Shown here piece by piece: positions 43,364-52,840 of a stretch of DNA of 64,000 nucleotides. Location of the stretch: contig QFQX01000013.1 of assembly GCA_003248775.1 (NCBI GenBank), forward strand, positions 1-64,000. Reading direction: 5' to 3'. Every line of letters starts with the position of its first letter. Within the stretch, counting starts at the first letter, position 1. A program made the translations under genes and the position numbers. This DNA is from Shinella sp. (lineage in GTDB: Bacteria > Pseudomonadota > Alphaproteobacteria > Rhizobiales > Rhizobiaceae). The notes under the pieces are model-generated. The model did no database searches. It was not told where the DNA came from and was given only the letters and a program-made list of their open reading frames with translations.

Positions 43364-44122
43364 ATGATTTCCGGAGGAAGCGGTACTGTCGGACCAGCCG
43401 ATTCCGGTTGTGCCGATGGCATGGCCGGCGGTAATGTCGCGCACATGAAGATATTGGTTATCGAAGACGATCTGGAAGCCGCCGCCTACATGACGAAGGC
43501 TTTCCGCGAGGCAGGCATTGTGGCCGATCACGCCAGCGATGGCGAAAGCGGCTTGTTCATGGGCTCGGAGAATACATACGACGTGATGGTCATCGACCGC
43601 ATGTTGCCGCGTCGTGACGGGCTGTCGGTCATAAGTGAGCTGAGGAAGCGCGGCATCGACACGCCGGTACTCATTCTCTCCGCGCTCGGTCAGGTCGATG
43701 ACCGCGTAACTGGCCTTCGCGCCGGCGGCGACGATTATCTGCCCAAGCCCTATGCCTTTTCCGAGCTTCTCGCTCGCGTCGAAGTTTTGGGCCGCCGCAA
43801 AGGCAAGCCCGAACAGGACATGATGTATCGGGTCGGCGATCTGGAACTCGACCGGCTGTCCCATGAGGTCAAACGCGCGGGCAAGGAGATCTTGCTCCAG
43901 CCGCGCGAGTTTCGCTTGCTCGAATATCTGATGAAGAATGCCGGTCAGGTGGTGACCCGCACCATGTTGCTCGAAAACGTCTGGGATTATCATTTCGATC
44001 CGCAGACCAACGTCATCGATGTGCATGTTTCAAGGCTTCGCTCGAAGATCGAGAAGGATTTCGACAAGCCGCTGCTGAAGACCGTGCGCGGTGCCGGTTA
44101 CATGATCAAGGACGAAGGCTGA
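43364..44122 (+). CDS. OmpR-family response regulator
   Basis: A two-component regulator. ATG at 43364 follows AAGGACGAG and gives 252 residues with a 27-residue Gly/Ala-rich leader before MKILVIEDD; an ATG at 43445 gives the classical 225-residue form but lacks a ribosome site. Phospho-acceptor D51 in the short numbering (VIDRMLP), lysine in LPKPYAF. The winged helix has LQPREFRLLEYLMKNAG and RGAGYMIK. It is coupled to the kinase 7 bases downstream. Confidence 0.88.
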   Translation: MISGGSGTVGPADSGCADGMAGGNVAHMKILVIEDDLEAAAYMTKAFREAGIVADHASDGESGLFMGSENTYDVMVIDRMLPRRDGLSVISELRKRGIDTPVLILSALGQVDDRVTGLRAGGDDYLPKPYAFSELLARVEVLGRRKGKPEQDMMYRVGDLELDRLSHEVKRAGKEILLQPREFRLLEYLMKNAGQVVTRTMLLENVWDYHFDPQTNVIDVHVSRLRSKIEKDFDKPLLKTVRGAGYMIKDEG

Positions 44123-44129
44123 GACACGG

Positions 44130-45551
44130 ATGAGCCGCGCCAAGCTTCTGTTCAAGTCGACGGCCGTCCGCCTGTCGGCGCTCTATATCGGCCTCTTCGC
44201 GCTCTGCGCGGCCTTGTTGGTCATCTATGTGACGGCGCTTTCCGAGCGCATCCTCTACACCCAGACGCGCGACGCCCTGAAGAACGAAGTTCAGGAGATC
44301 ACCACAGCATATGAGCGCGGTGGCATTAACCGTTTGCTTGCCGTCATGGAACGACGGGCGCGTCAGCCGGGCGCCAACCTTTATGTGATCGCTGGCCCGA
44401 CCGGCGAAATCCTTGCCGGCAATGTCGCATCGGTGCAACCGGGGGTCTTCGATCACGAGGGCTGGACCGATTTTCCGTTCCGTTACGAGCGCTACAACGA
44501 GAGCGGTGATATGCAGCGCCATGTGGCGGCAGGTCACGTCTTCTTCCTCGACAACAGCCTGAGGGTGTTGGTTGGCCGCGATCTGGGCGAACCCGCCAAG
44601 CTGCGGCTTCTGGTGCGGCAGGCTCTGATGGTGGCGCTCGCGATCATGGGAACCGGCGCCGTCATCATCTGGTTTGCCATCGGCCGCAACGCCCTCAAAC
44701 GCATCGACCGTGTTTCGGCTGCAAGCAAGAAGATCATGGCGGGTGACCTGTCACAGCGACTGCCGGTCTCCGGTTCGGGCGATGAGTTCGACCGTTTGTC
44801 CTCTTCGCTGAACGATATGCTGGGCCGTATCGAGAAGCTGAACGAGGGTCTCAGGCAGGTTTCAGACAACATCGCCCACGACCTGAAGACGCCGCTGACG
44901 AGACTGCGCAACAAGGCCGCCGACGCGTTGAACGAAGACGACGAGGCAACCCGCAAGACGGCGCTGGAAGGTATCATCGCGGAGTCCGATCAGTTGATCC
45001 GCACCTTCAACGCGCTCCTGATGATCTCGCGCGTCGAGGCAGGGTCGATCGCGGCGGAACTCTCGGACATCGATCTTTCGGCCATCGCCGCCGATAGCGC
45101 CGAGCTTTATGAACCCGTGGCCGAAGAGGCTGGGCTGAGCCTTGAAACAGAGATTGCACCGGGTCTTTCGGTAAGAGGGAACCGCGAACTCGTGGGGCAG
45201 GCTATCTCCAACCTGATCGACAACGCCATAAAATACGGCGCCGAGGGCGAACGGGACCGCAAGATCAAGGTAATCGTCGCCAAGGCAGGCGACGGAGTGG
45301 AACTCAGGGTTTCCGACAGCGGGCCGGGGGTTGCCGAGGACAAGCGCGAGGAAGTGGTCAAGCGTTTCGTCCGTCTCGACAAAAGCCGTTCGAAGCCCGG
45401 AACGGGTCTGGGGCTCTCGCTGGTCTGCGCGATCATGGCCCTGCATGGCGGCAGGCTTGAGCTTTCCGACACGCACGGGGCGGATGTTGCCGGCGATGTC
45501 ACCGATCGTGGTTTGACCGCTACCATGGTCTTTCCCGGTAAGAAGCCCTGA
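44130..45551 (+). CDS. Sensor histidine kinase of the degP-linked system
   Basis: A 473-residue kinase with two membrane helices (about 16-38 and 165-188), a short periplasmic domain and a HAMP linker (RVSAASKKIMAGDLSQRLPV). H-box SDNIAHDLKTPLTRLRNKA; N-box GQAISNLIDNAIKYG; G boxes VSDSGPGV and GTGLGLSLV. Pairs with the regulator just upstream. Input signal unknown; position next to degP suggests envelope stress. Confidence 0.9.
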   Translation: MSRAKLLFKSTAVRLSALYIGLFALCAALLVIYVTALSERILYTQTRDALKNEVQEITTAYERGGINRLLAVMERRARQPGANLYVIAGPTGEILAGNVASVQPGVFDHEGWTDFPFRYERYNESGDMQRHVAAGHVFFLDNSLRVLVGRDLGEPAKLRLLVRQALMVALAIMGTGAVIIWFAIGRNALKRIDRVSAASKKIMAGDLSQRLPVSGSGDEFDRLSSSLNDMLGRIEKLNEGLRQVSDNIAHDLKTPLTRLRNKAADALNEDDEATRKTALEGIIAESDQLIRTFNALLMISRVEAGSIAAELSDIDLSAIAADSAELYEPVAEEAGLSLETEIAPGLSVRGNRELVGQAISNLIDNAIKYGAEGERDRKIKVIVAKAGDGVELRVSDSGPGVAEDKREEVVKRFVRLDKSRSKPGTGLGLSLVCAIMALHGGRLELSDTHGADVAGDVTDRGLTATMVFPGKKP

Positions 45552-45553
45552 TA

Positions 45554-45618
45554 CTAGTGGTGCGATCCTGACAGATGGTACCCATCTGTCAGAACAAATC
45601 GCCCTACCAGACCACTAG
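45554..45618. repeat. Nested palindrome after the kinase gene
   Basis: CTAGTGGT (45554-45561) pairs with ACCACTAG (45611-45618); inside, CTGACAGATGG (45568-45578) pairs exactly with CCATCTGTCAG (45582-45592) around TAC. It abuts the larger element starting at 45619 and may also terminate the operon. Confidence 0.7.
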
Positions 45619-45869
45619 GGATCGATGATAGAAATCCATAGGGCCGGCTTGATCGGTTTTTCCGGCCAGGAGAGGTTCGCAGAGCGATGCTGTCGCATCG
45701 GTCAAGGGCCTCGACAACGCCGGAAAGCCCGAGAAGCCGGCCTGCGGTGACTTTGTACCGGTCTCTGGCATCGTTGCGATGCTTGTACGATGCGCAAGCA
45801 TCGCCCTGCGCACCGAGCCTGGCCGGAAGCCAGTATGAAGTCATACTATGGGGTTTCTATCATCGATCC
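45619..45869. repeat. 251-base MITE-like element with terminal inverted repeats
   Basis: Ends are inverted: GGATCGATGATAGAAA (45619-45634) and TTTCTATCATCGATCC (45854-45869), extending on into CCATAG/CTATGG with two extra bases. Further inside, TTCCGGCCAGG matches CCTGGCCGGAA, and AGCGATGCT...GCATCG matches CGATGC...AGCATCGCC. The two halves thus fold on each other. It has no transposase; short frames in it are artefacts. It lies upstream of glnE. Confidence 0.75.
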
Positions 45870-45946
45870 TTGGTATACCTTCGCCTCGCAGAGCGGGATT
45901 CGGGGAGAGGGTCCCGTCGATCTCGCCCGGATGGAGGCTTTGTGGG

Positions 45947-48904
45947 ATGACGGAACCGAAGACGACGCGTCTGGTGGATGTTGCAGCGGATGCGATCCGA
46001 CCGCTCAATCAGGTGGAACTGAAATCGGTTCTGTCCATGCTCAAGGATCTGGGACGGAGCGAGCCGGCAATCGCGAACCTGCTCGCGAGCGAGGGGCCGC
46101 TCAAGAATTTCGTCACCGCCGCGCTGACGCTTTCCCCCTATCTGCGTGACATGGCGAACCTCTCGCCGCCGCTTCTGGCCGATGCCATCGAACAGCCGAT
46201 AGAACCGATGCTGGAGGTGCTCGTCGCTTCCGCCCGAGACGCCTGGAAAGGTGAGCCGGGTGGACCTTCGGCGACCGAGGCACAGGTGATGTCCCGGCTG
46301 AGGGTCGCCAAGCGCAAGGTCGCCTTCCTCACCGCACTTGCCGACCTTGCCCGTATTTTCGACGCGCGCGACACGACCCGTTGGCTGAGCGCCATTGCGG
46401 ATGCATCGGTGGCTGCTGCGATCGATCACCTGCTCGTGGCCGGTCAGGAGGCAGGCAAGCTCACGCTTCAGAACCCCTCCGAGCCGTCGAAGGGCAGTGG
46501 TTTGATCGTGCTTGGGATGGGCAAGCTCGGCGCTCGCGAACTCAACTATTCATCGGATGTCGACCTCGTCGTGTTCTTCGAGCCGGAAGCGGGCATTCTT
46601 GCCGTGCCGGATGACGCGACGGAGACCTATGGCCGGATGATGCGCCGACTGGTGCGCATCCTGCAGGAGCGTACCGCCGACGGCTATGTGTTCCGCACCG
46701 ACCTTCGCCTGCGCCCCGATCCGGGTTCCACGCCGCTCGCTGTGCCGGTGGAGGCGGCCCTGGTCTATTATGAGGGGCGGGGGCAGAACTGGGAGCGCGC
46801 CGCCTACATCAAGGCCCGCCCCATTGCCGGCGATCTTGTAGCGGGAGAGCAGTTCCAGCGGGAACTCGTGCCCTTCGTCTTCCGTAAATATCTTGATTAC
46901 GCCGCTATCGCCGACATTCACTCGATCAAGCGCCAGATCCACGTGCACAAGGGGCACGGGGCAATCGCGGTCAAGGGGCACAATGTCAAGCTTGGTCGGG
47001 GCGGTATCCGCGAGATCGAATTCTTCGCCCAGACGCAGCAGTTGATCGCGGGCGGCCGCATGCCGGAGCTCAGGGTGCGTCCGACTGAGGCGGCCCTTCG
47101 CGCCCTTGCCGTGGCGAACTGGATCGATGACGAGACCCGCGATGAGTTGATCGCCTGCTACTGGTTTCTGCGCGATATCGAGCATCGCATCCAGATGGTG
47201 CATGACGAGCAGACCCATCTTCTGCCGGAGAGCGAGGCGGAACTGCGGCGCATCGCGTTCATGTCAGGCTTTACCGATACCAAGGGATTTGCCGCCAGCC
47301 TGGAAAGCGTGCTGAAAACAGTGGAACGACGGTATGCGGGGCTATTCGAGCATGAGGAAAAGCTGTCGACCGCCACAGGAAACCTCGTTTTCACCGGCCA
47401 GAAGGACGATCCGGACACGCTGAAAACGCTGAAGAGCCTTGGCTTCGAACGGCCGGAGGACATTTCCCGTGTTATCCGCACCTGGCATTATGGCCGCTAT
47501 CGTGCCACGCAATCCGTCGAAGCGCGTGAGCGCTTGACGGAATTGATGCCGCAACTGCTCAAGGCTTTCGGCGAAAGCCGTCGTGCCGATGAGGCCCTGT
47601 TGCGCTTCGACGATTTCCTTTCCGGCCTGCCTGCGGGCATCCAGCTTTTCTCCCTGCTCGGCAATAACCCAGCGCTGCTCGACCTCATCGTCAACATCAT
47701 GTCGTCGGCGCCAAGGCTCGCTGAAATCATCGCCCGCCGCCCGCATGTCTTCGACGGCATGCTCGATCCCGGCCTGATGGTGGAGCTTCCGACGCGGGAC
47801 TATCTGGCGAAAAGGCTCGCTTCCTTTCTGAACGGCAGCCGTTTCTACGAGGAAATTCTCGACCGGCTGAGGATTTTTGCCGCGGAACAGCGCTTCCTGA
47901 TCGGCATTCGTCTGCTCACCGGCTCCATCGGCGGGACGCAGGCCGCAAACGCATTTACCGACCTTGCAGGGCTTGTGATCAGTGAAGCCCTGAAGGCTGT
48001 CGTCGAGGAAATGGAGGTGACCCATGGGCGGATCGAGGGCGGCAAGGTAGCTCTCGCCGGCATGGGCAAGCTCGGCAGCTTCGAGCTGACAGCCGGTTCG
48101 GATGTCGATCTGATCCTGCTCTACGAACATGCCGACGATGCGGGCGAATCCGACGGGCCGAAGCCGCTCGATCCGGTGCGCTATTTCACCCGCATGACCC
48201 AGCGCCTGATCGCGGCACTTTCGGCTCCGACTGCCGAAGGCGTGCTCTACGAGGTCGACATGCGGCTGCGCCCCTCCGGCAACAAGGGGCCGGTCGCAAC
48301 CAGACTGCGCGCCTTCGAGAAGTATCAGAACGAGGAGGCCTGGACCTGGGAGCACATGGCGCTGACGCGGGCGCGCCTCATCTGCGGCGACGAGGATCTG
48401 GTCGGGCAGACGAAGGCGATCATCGAAAGCGTGCTTGCAAGGCAGAGGGATCAGGCGAAAATCGCCGTTGACGTGGCGGAGATGCGTCACCTGATCGAAA
48501 AGGAAAAGCCGCCGTGCGACATATGGGATTTCAAACTCATCCCCGGCGGGTTGATCGATATCGAGTTTATCGCCCAATACTTGGCGTTGATTGCGCCGAG
48601 CAGAAATATCGAGAAACGTGTAACCGGCCTTTCGACGGCTGATGCCCTTCGCCAGCTCGGAGTCGAGTTGATGAACCCCAACGATCTCGATATCTGCCTG
48701 TCGGCCCTCAAGCTTTATACCGAACTGTCTCAGGTGATCCGGCTTTGTGTCGAGGGCCCGTTTGACACAGAGACGGTTCCGGCTGGCCTCGTCGATCTCG
48801 TCTGCCGGGCGGGCGACTGCCCTGACCTGCGTACACTCGAAGCGGAAGTGAAACGGTTGTCGAAGGCAGTACGAAAGGTATTTCAGACTGTGGTGAAAGG
48901 CTGA
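45947..48904 (+). CDS. glnE: Glutamine synthetase adenylyltransferase/adenylyl-removing enzyme
   Basis: A 985-residue bifunctional enzyme that adenylylates glutamine synthetase when nitrogen is ample and de-adenylylates it when scarce. Two nucleotidyltransferase cores are seen: SDVDLVVFF (first D at 204) and GSDVDLILLYE (first D at 719), each preceded by GMGKLG. RDIEHRIQM and GGLIDIEFIAQYL are further family marks. ATG at 45947 (TGGGATG context) matches the family; the frame upstream to 45848 is the end of the repeat. Confidence 0.95.
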   Translation: MTEPKTTRLVDVAADAIRPLNQVELKSVLSMLKDLGRSEPAIANLLASEGPLKNFVTAALTLSPYLRDMANLSPPLLADAIEQPIEPMLEVLVASARDAWKGEPGGPSATEAQVMSRLRVAKRKVAFLTALADLARIFDARDTTRWLSAIADASVAAAIDHLLVAGQEAGKLTLQNPSEPSKGSGLIVLGMGKLGARELNYSSDVDLVVFFEPEAGILAVPDDATETYGRMMRRLVRILQERTADGYVFRTDLRLRPDPGSTPLAVPVEAALVYYEGRGQNWERAAYIKARPIAGDLVAGEQFQRELVPFVFRKYLDYAAIADIHSIKRQIHVHKGHGAIAVKGHNVKLGRGGIREIEFFAQTQQLIAGGRMPELRVRPTEAALRALAVANWIDDETRDELIACYWFLRDIEHRIQMVHDEQTHLLPESEAELRRIAFMSGFTDTKGFAASLESVLKTVERRYAGLFEHEEKLSTATGNLVFTGQKDDPDTLKTLKSLGFERPEDISRVIRTWHYGRYRATQSVEARERLTELMPQLLKAFGESRRADEALLRFDDFLSGLPAGIQLFSLLGNNPALLDLIVNIMSSAPRLAEIIARRPHVFDGMLDPGLMVELPTRDYLAKRLASFLNGSRFYEEILDRLRIFAAEQRFLIGIRLLTGSIGGTQAANAFTDLAGLVISEALKAVVEEMEVTHGRIEGGKVALAGMGKLGSFELTAGSDVDLILLYEHADDAGESDGPKPLDPVRYFTRMTQRLIAALSAPTAEGVLYEVDMRLRPSGNKGPVATRLRAFEKYQNEEAWTWEHMALTRARLICGDEDLVGQTKAIIESVLARQRDQAKIAVDVAEMRHLIEKEKPPCDIWDFKLIPGGLIDIEFIAQYLALIAPSRNIEKRVTGLSTADALRQLGVELMNPNDLDICLSALKLYTELSQVIRLCVEGPFDTETVPAGLVDLVCRAGDCPDLRTLEAEVKRLSKAVRKVFQTVVKG

Positions 48905-49201
48905 CGAAGGACATAGCTGCAGCAGCATGACACCGTTTCGCGGAACAATCGTACGGACTGTCCCGCCCGATTGTTCGAAGTTGGAAAACCAAAGAACGGC
49001 GTTGAATTTCGCAGCGCTGAGGTCAACAATGACGCTGCAGGACACGAAGAGCATTGGACACTTGTATTGCGATGCATGCGTCTGTTTCAGCAGCCGGCAC
49101 AAAAGCCGGACTGATAGCCGCCCATAAAAATAGACTGCCATTCTTCTTACAGCGGCCAGCAATTCATGGCACCAGAGTCACCTTCACCACGGGAAAGATC
49201 T

Positions 49202-50023
49202 ATGGAGATCATGCAAGGTTCCCAGTTGGAATACCCGATCCGGACAACGGGGCTGACAAAGATTTTCGATGATCGCGTGGTGGTGGACCAGGTTGACCTC
49301 AATGTTCGATCCGGTGAGATCTTTGGCCTTATAGGCCCGAACGGTGCAGGTAAGTCGACCCTGATCAAGATGCTGACGACGCTGCTGCCGCCGACCAGGG
49401 GTGAGGCAATCGTCGCCGGCTGTGATGTCAGGCGAGAGGCGAGGGGCGTTCGATCACATATCGGCTACGTGCCGCAACTTCTGTCTGCGGATGGCGCGCT
49501 GACAGGTTATGAAAACCTGCTCCTTTCTGCGCGCCTCTATCTCATTCCGCGTCGGCAGCGTGCTGCCAGGATCAGGGAGGCGCTGGCGATGACCGGGCTT
49601 GCCGATGCGGCCGGTCGCCTTGCCCAGCACTATTCCGGCGGAATGCTCCGGCGTCTGGAAATCGCGCAGAGCACCCTGCATCGGCCAACGCTGCTCATCA
49701 TGGACGAACCCACGGTCGGGCTCGATCCCATGGCGCGAGACGCCGTATGGGACCACATCCGCGATCTGCGGAAGCGCTTCGGCACAACAATTCTCCTGAC
49801 CACTCATGTTATGGGCGAGGTCGAGGCGCTTTGCGATCGCGTTGGTATCCTTCATCGTGGCCGATTGGAAAAGCTCGGTACGGCCGATGAACTCAAGGCC
49901 GAGATAGGCCCCGATGCAACGCTCGATGATGTCTTCGTTCACATAGTCGGCGAAGACGCAGGAAAGACGGAAGGATATTATGACGTCCGCCAGGCTCGCA
50001 GGAGCGTGACCGCCCATGAGTAA
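49202..50023 (+). CDS. ABC exporter ATP-binding protein (DrrA-like)
   Basis: A 273-residue ATPase. Walker A GPNGAGKST, Q-loop VPQLLSAD, signature YSGGMLRRLEIAQS, Walker B LLIMDEPTVGLDP, and switch TTHV. The C-terminal tail (DATLDDVFVHIVGED) is typical of ATPases paired with ABC-2 permeases. ATG at 49202 follows GGGAAAG. It overlaps the permease gene by 8 bases. The 297 bases before it (48905-49201) contain no gene that I can support. Confidence 0.9.
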   Translation: MEIMQGSQLEYPIRTTGLTKIFDDRVVVDQVDLNVRSGEIFGLIGPNGAGKSTLIKMLTTLLPPTRGEAIVAGCDVRREARGVRSHIGYVPQLLSADGALTGYENLLLSARLYLIPRRQRAARIREALAMTGLADAAGRLAQHYSGGMLRRLEIAQSTLHRPTLLIMDEPTVGLDPMARDAVWDHIRDLRKRFGTTILLTTHVMGEVEALCDRVGILHRGRLEKLGTADELKAEIGPDATLDDVFVHIVGEDAGKTEGYYDVRQARRSVTAHE

Positions 50024-50813
50024 GCCGAATTGGAAGGTAATCCCCGACTATGGCACCACGGTTCTTGCCGTTTCTGCTGCCGAGATCAGCAAGCTTCGTC
50101 ATGATCCGAGTGAAATCCTGACGCGCGCGATCCAGCCGGCGATCTGGCTGGTTCTGTTCGGCGAGGTTATGGCGCAGGTTCGTGGCCTGTCCAGCACGAC
50201 CAACGGAACCTATCTCGATTTTCTGGCCCCGGGCATTCTTGCCCAGAGCGTGCTCTTCGCGGCCATCTTCTACGGTATCGCTGCCATATGGGAACGCGAT
50301 CTCGGTGTGTTGCACCGCTACATGGTCAGCCCCGCGCCCCGAACGGCGCTCGTCCTGGGAAAGGCCGCGTCTTCGGCTGTGCGTGGTATCTCGCAGGCAG
50401 TCGTCGTCTACATACTCGCTTTGATGCTGGGTATATCGGTAGACCTCGATCCGCGCGCCTTGCTTGGGGTGGCGGCGCTGATAGCGCTCGGTTCCGGTCT
50501 TTTCTCCACTTTCTCCCTCATCATTGCTTGCATCGTCAAAACGCGTGAGCGTTTCATGGGCATAGGCCAGGTACTGACTATGCCGATCTTCTTCGCCAGC
50601 AACGCCATCTATCCCATCGATATAATGCCGCACTGGCTTCAGGTGGTTTCTCAAGTGAACCCATTGACCTATCAGGTCGATGCCCTTCGGGCCCTGATGT
50701 TGACCGGGGCGGTTAGTAAATACGGCGTCGGGTTCGATTGTCTGGTGCTCGCAGCGACCATGTCAGTTCTCGTCGTCATTGCGGCGCGAATGTATCCGCG
50801 ACTGACGACGTGA
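50016..50813 (+). CDS. ABC-2 type permease
   Basis: A 265-residue membrane protein with six hydrophobic helices. The ABC-2 mark is FFASNAIYPIDIMPHWLQVV followed by NPLTYQVDALR. With the ATPase it forms an exporter of the daunorubicin/NodJ type; substrate unknown. The overlap with the ATPase gene implies one operon. It appears to be an insertion relative to the glnE-pleC order that I remember from S. meliloti. Confidence 0.9.
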   Translation: MSKPNWKVIPDYGTTVLAVSAAEISKLRHDPSEILTRAIQPAIWLVLFGEVMAQVRGLSSTTNGTYLDFLAPGILAQSVLFAAIFYGIAAIWERDLGVLHRYMVSPAPRTALVLGKAASSAVRGISQAVVVYILALMLGISVDLDPRALLGVAALIALGSGLFSTFSLIIACIVKTRERFMGIGQVLTMPIFFASNAIYPIDIMPHWLQVVSQVNPLTYQVDALRALMLTGAVSKYGVGFDCLVLAATMSVLVVIAARMYPRLTT

Positions 50814-51039
50814 CATGTATTCCGCTTGCGGAAAATCGACGGGATCGCGATGCCTGAGACCATGCGGGCGTCGGGCGTAAGAAGTCCGATTCTGCGAGGA
50901 GCTTGTTTGTCGTGATGGCGTCAGCATACGGGTGAAGGGCATCGCGGATAGGGAAACGCTTGAAAGCCCCTTGGCCAATGAAAAACGCCGCAGGACCTGC
51001 TCGGTCATTGGCGGCATCCTCCTTTATCAAGATTCCTGC

Positions 51040-52791
51040 TTAGAAGTTGACCTTCCAGCCGCTTCTGACCCAGACGTTGGGATTGTCGCCCTCGGTGGTG
51101 GCGTTGACCATAAGTGAAGCGGTGCCGCCGCCGCCGTCGAATTCTGCACCGGTACCGGCGCGAACCCAGAACTGCTTGACGTCCTGTCCTGCGAGATCGA
51201 ACGAGCTGATGCCGATGATCTCGCCGCTGGTGCGGGTCATTTCCTTCTCAACGCGGTAGTCAGCTTCGGCGCGACCGAGCAGGCGGATGTCGTCGGTCAG
51301 GGTATGAAGCAGATCGACACCGACGCGGGCGATGGTCGAGTGATCCTCGCTCTCGTCGTAGATGGCCGGGAAGGAGCCGCCGGTTTCCTTGTAACCGTCG
51401 CTCTTGGCGCTGCGATCGGTTGACCGACGCGTGGAGCCGATGTCGATGCAATCGTCCCAAGATATTCCGGCAAGGTGATAATGCCGGAAGAGGGCGTTTC
51501 CGGATATTGAGGCCCCCCAAGGATTTTAAGGATCGGGGTGTGGCGACACGGGCTATATAGTTGCTGTTGTTGCAGGTGGGCCGGCAATGACGTTTCCATC
51601 ATCTGACAGCTTGCGGGCGTCCGTTGTGAAGTTGTCGGTGATTGTGACGCCGTTGCTGCGAAGCCACTGCTCGACGGTGATCATGCCGTCGCCGGCCGTT
51701 CACCGAAAGCCGCGGCTCTGCCCATCTTCGTCCTTTGTCTAGCCGACCACGATGGTGCCACTGGCGTTGACATCCCAAGCGTAGGAGCGGTTACCACCGA
51801 GAGTGCCAAGGTCCGTCATTTTGGTGTTGATGCCGTTGGCGCCGACCTCCCACCTATAGGTGTGATGAACTGATTGACTATTCTCGATTATTGCCGTTTT
51901 CGAACCACCGACGACCATGCTTCCATCATTGCTCATCGCGATGGCTTCGGATCTTGCTCCGCCCAGCGCGCCGAGGTCGATGATGCCACCAGCGTCGGTC
52001 CATGGAATTGCGCGTCCGGAGCCATCTGCTGTGTTGGCCGAGCCCATTACGACAAGGCCATCATAAGTAACCGCACTGGCAGCACTGGTCGTCCCGCCCG
52101 AGAGTGTGCCGATATCGGTCATTTCCGTATCGCCGAATCGCCAGACGAAACCGTGAACCGTCTGGCCACCGGTCGCATAGGAAATGCCGACTACGGTGGT
52201 TCCATCGCCGCTGATAACCTTGTTGGAGGAAAACGATCCTCCCAGTGTGCCAGGTCGGCGAGTGAATCATCGCCTTTTCGCCAGTAGAACGCACGTTGGG
52301 CGTTGTATTCGAAATTTGCCTGACCGGTTAACGACGGTCCCGTTATCACTCACATCCAATGCGTAAGAAGCGCCAGCAAGACTTACGCCGAGATTGGTGA
52401 AACCATCGGCTGCAGACCAGACGAATGCCTGATCAAAGCCATTCAACGTGAATTTGGCGTCGTCTCCAACAACTGTTCCATCGCTATTCACGGCTCTTCC
52501 GGAAGTAGAATAGCCGGTGGAAACACTTGTTCCCCCAGAGCCTGATCGGTACGGCATATAGCCGCTCGCTCCGGCGGGGAAGAGGTTGTTCGTCTTCAAG
52601 AAATTGACGGTGCTGGAGCTGTATTCGTTGGTCCAGTAATTGATCAAGGTGATCGATAAATCGCTGCCGACATCGACGATTTCCCTCAGCGAGGCGTACA
52701 CCGAATGTGCTTGCAGCCCAAGTATCAGCGTAAGTGCCGACGTTGCGCAACGTCGGCTTGAGATCTGCGCTATCCGCGGCTCTGCTGACAC
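51040..52791 (-). pseudogene. Decayed HAF-repeat autotransporter
   Basis: Read leftward from a GTG at 52791, the signal region (SALTLILGLQAHSVYA) is followed by HAF repeats (FTNLGVSLAGASYALDVSDN; DIGTLSGGTTSAASAV; DLGTLGGNRSYAWDVNASG). The C-terminal beta-barrel end has LLGRAEADYRVEKEMTRTSG and closes with WVRSGWKVNF, the terminal Phe of autotransporters. Lesions: an extra base near 52328 and a missing base near 52250 (in a DLGTLGG codon run), in-frame TAG at about 51740 and TGA at about 51699, then further frame changes near 51450-51560. The gene is non-functional as one protein. Confidence 0.85.
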
Positions 52792-52840
52792 TGGGTCATC
52801 ATGATGGGCTTTTTCATGATCCCAGGCCCGTGCGTAGCTT

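Noticed and set aside
41858..44026. A 722-residue reverse-strand frame opposite degP and the response regulator
   Set aside because: Shadow of two genes with intact catalytic motifs; no ribosome site or domain.
45554..45946. Short frames on both strands before glnE
   Set aside because: They are reading frames through the palindromic element.
47342..49162. A 606-residue reverse-strand frame opposite glnE
   Set aside because: Composition is that of an antisense shadow; glnE motifs on the forward strand are unambiguous.
50763..51030. Two overlapping reverse frames between the ABC permease and the autotransporter remnant
   Set aside because: AAAGGAGG precedes an ATG near 51008, but neither frame has convincing composition; possibly a remnant, not supportable as a gene.
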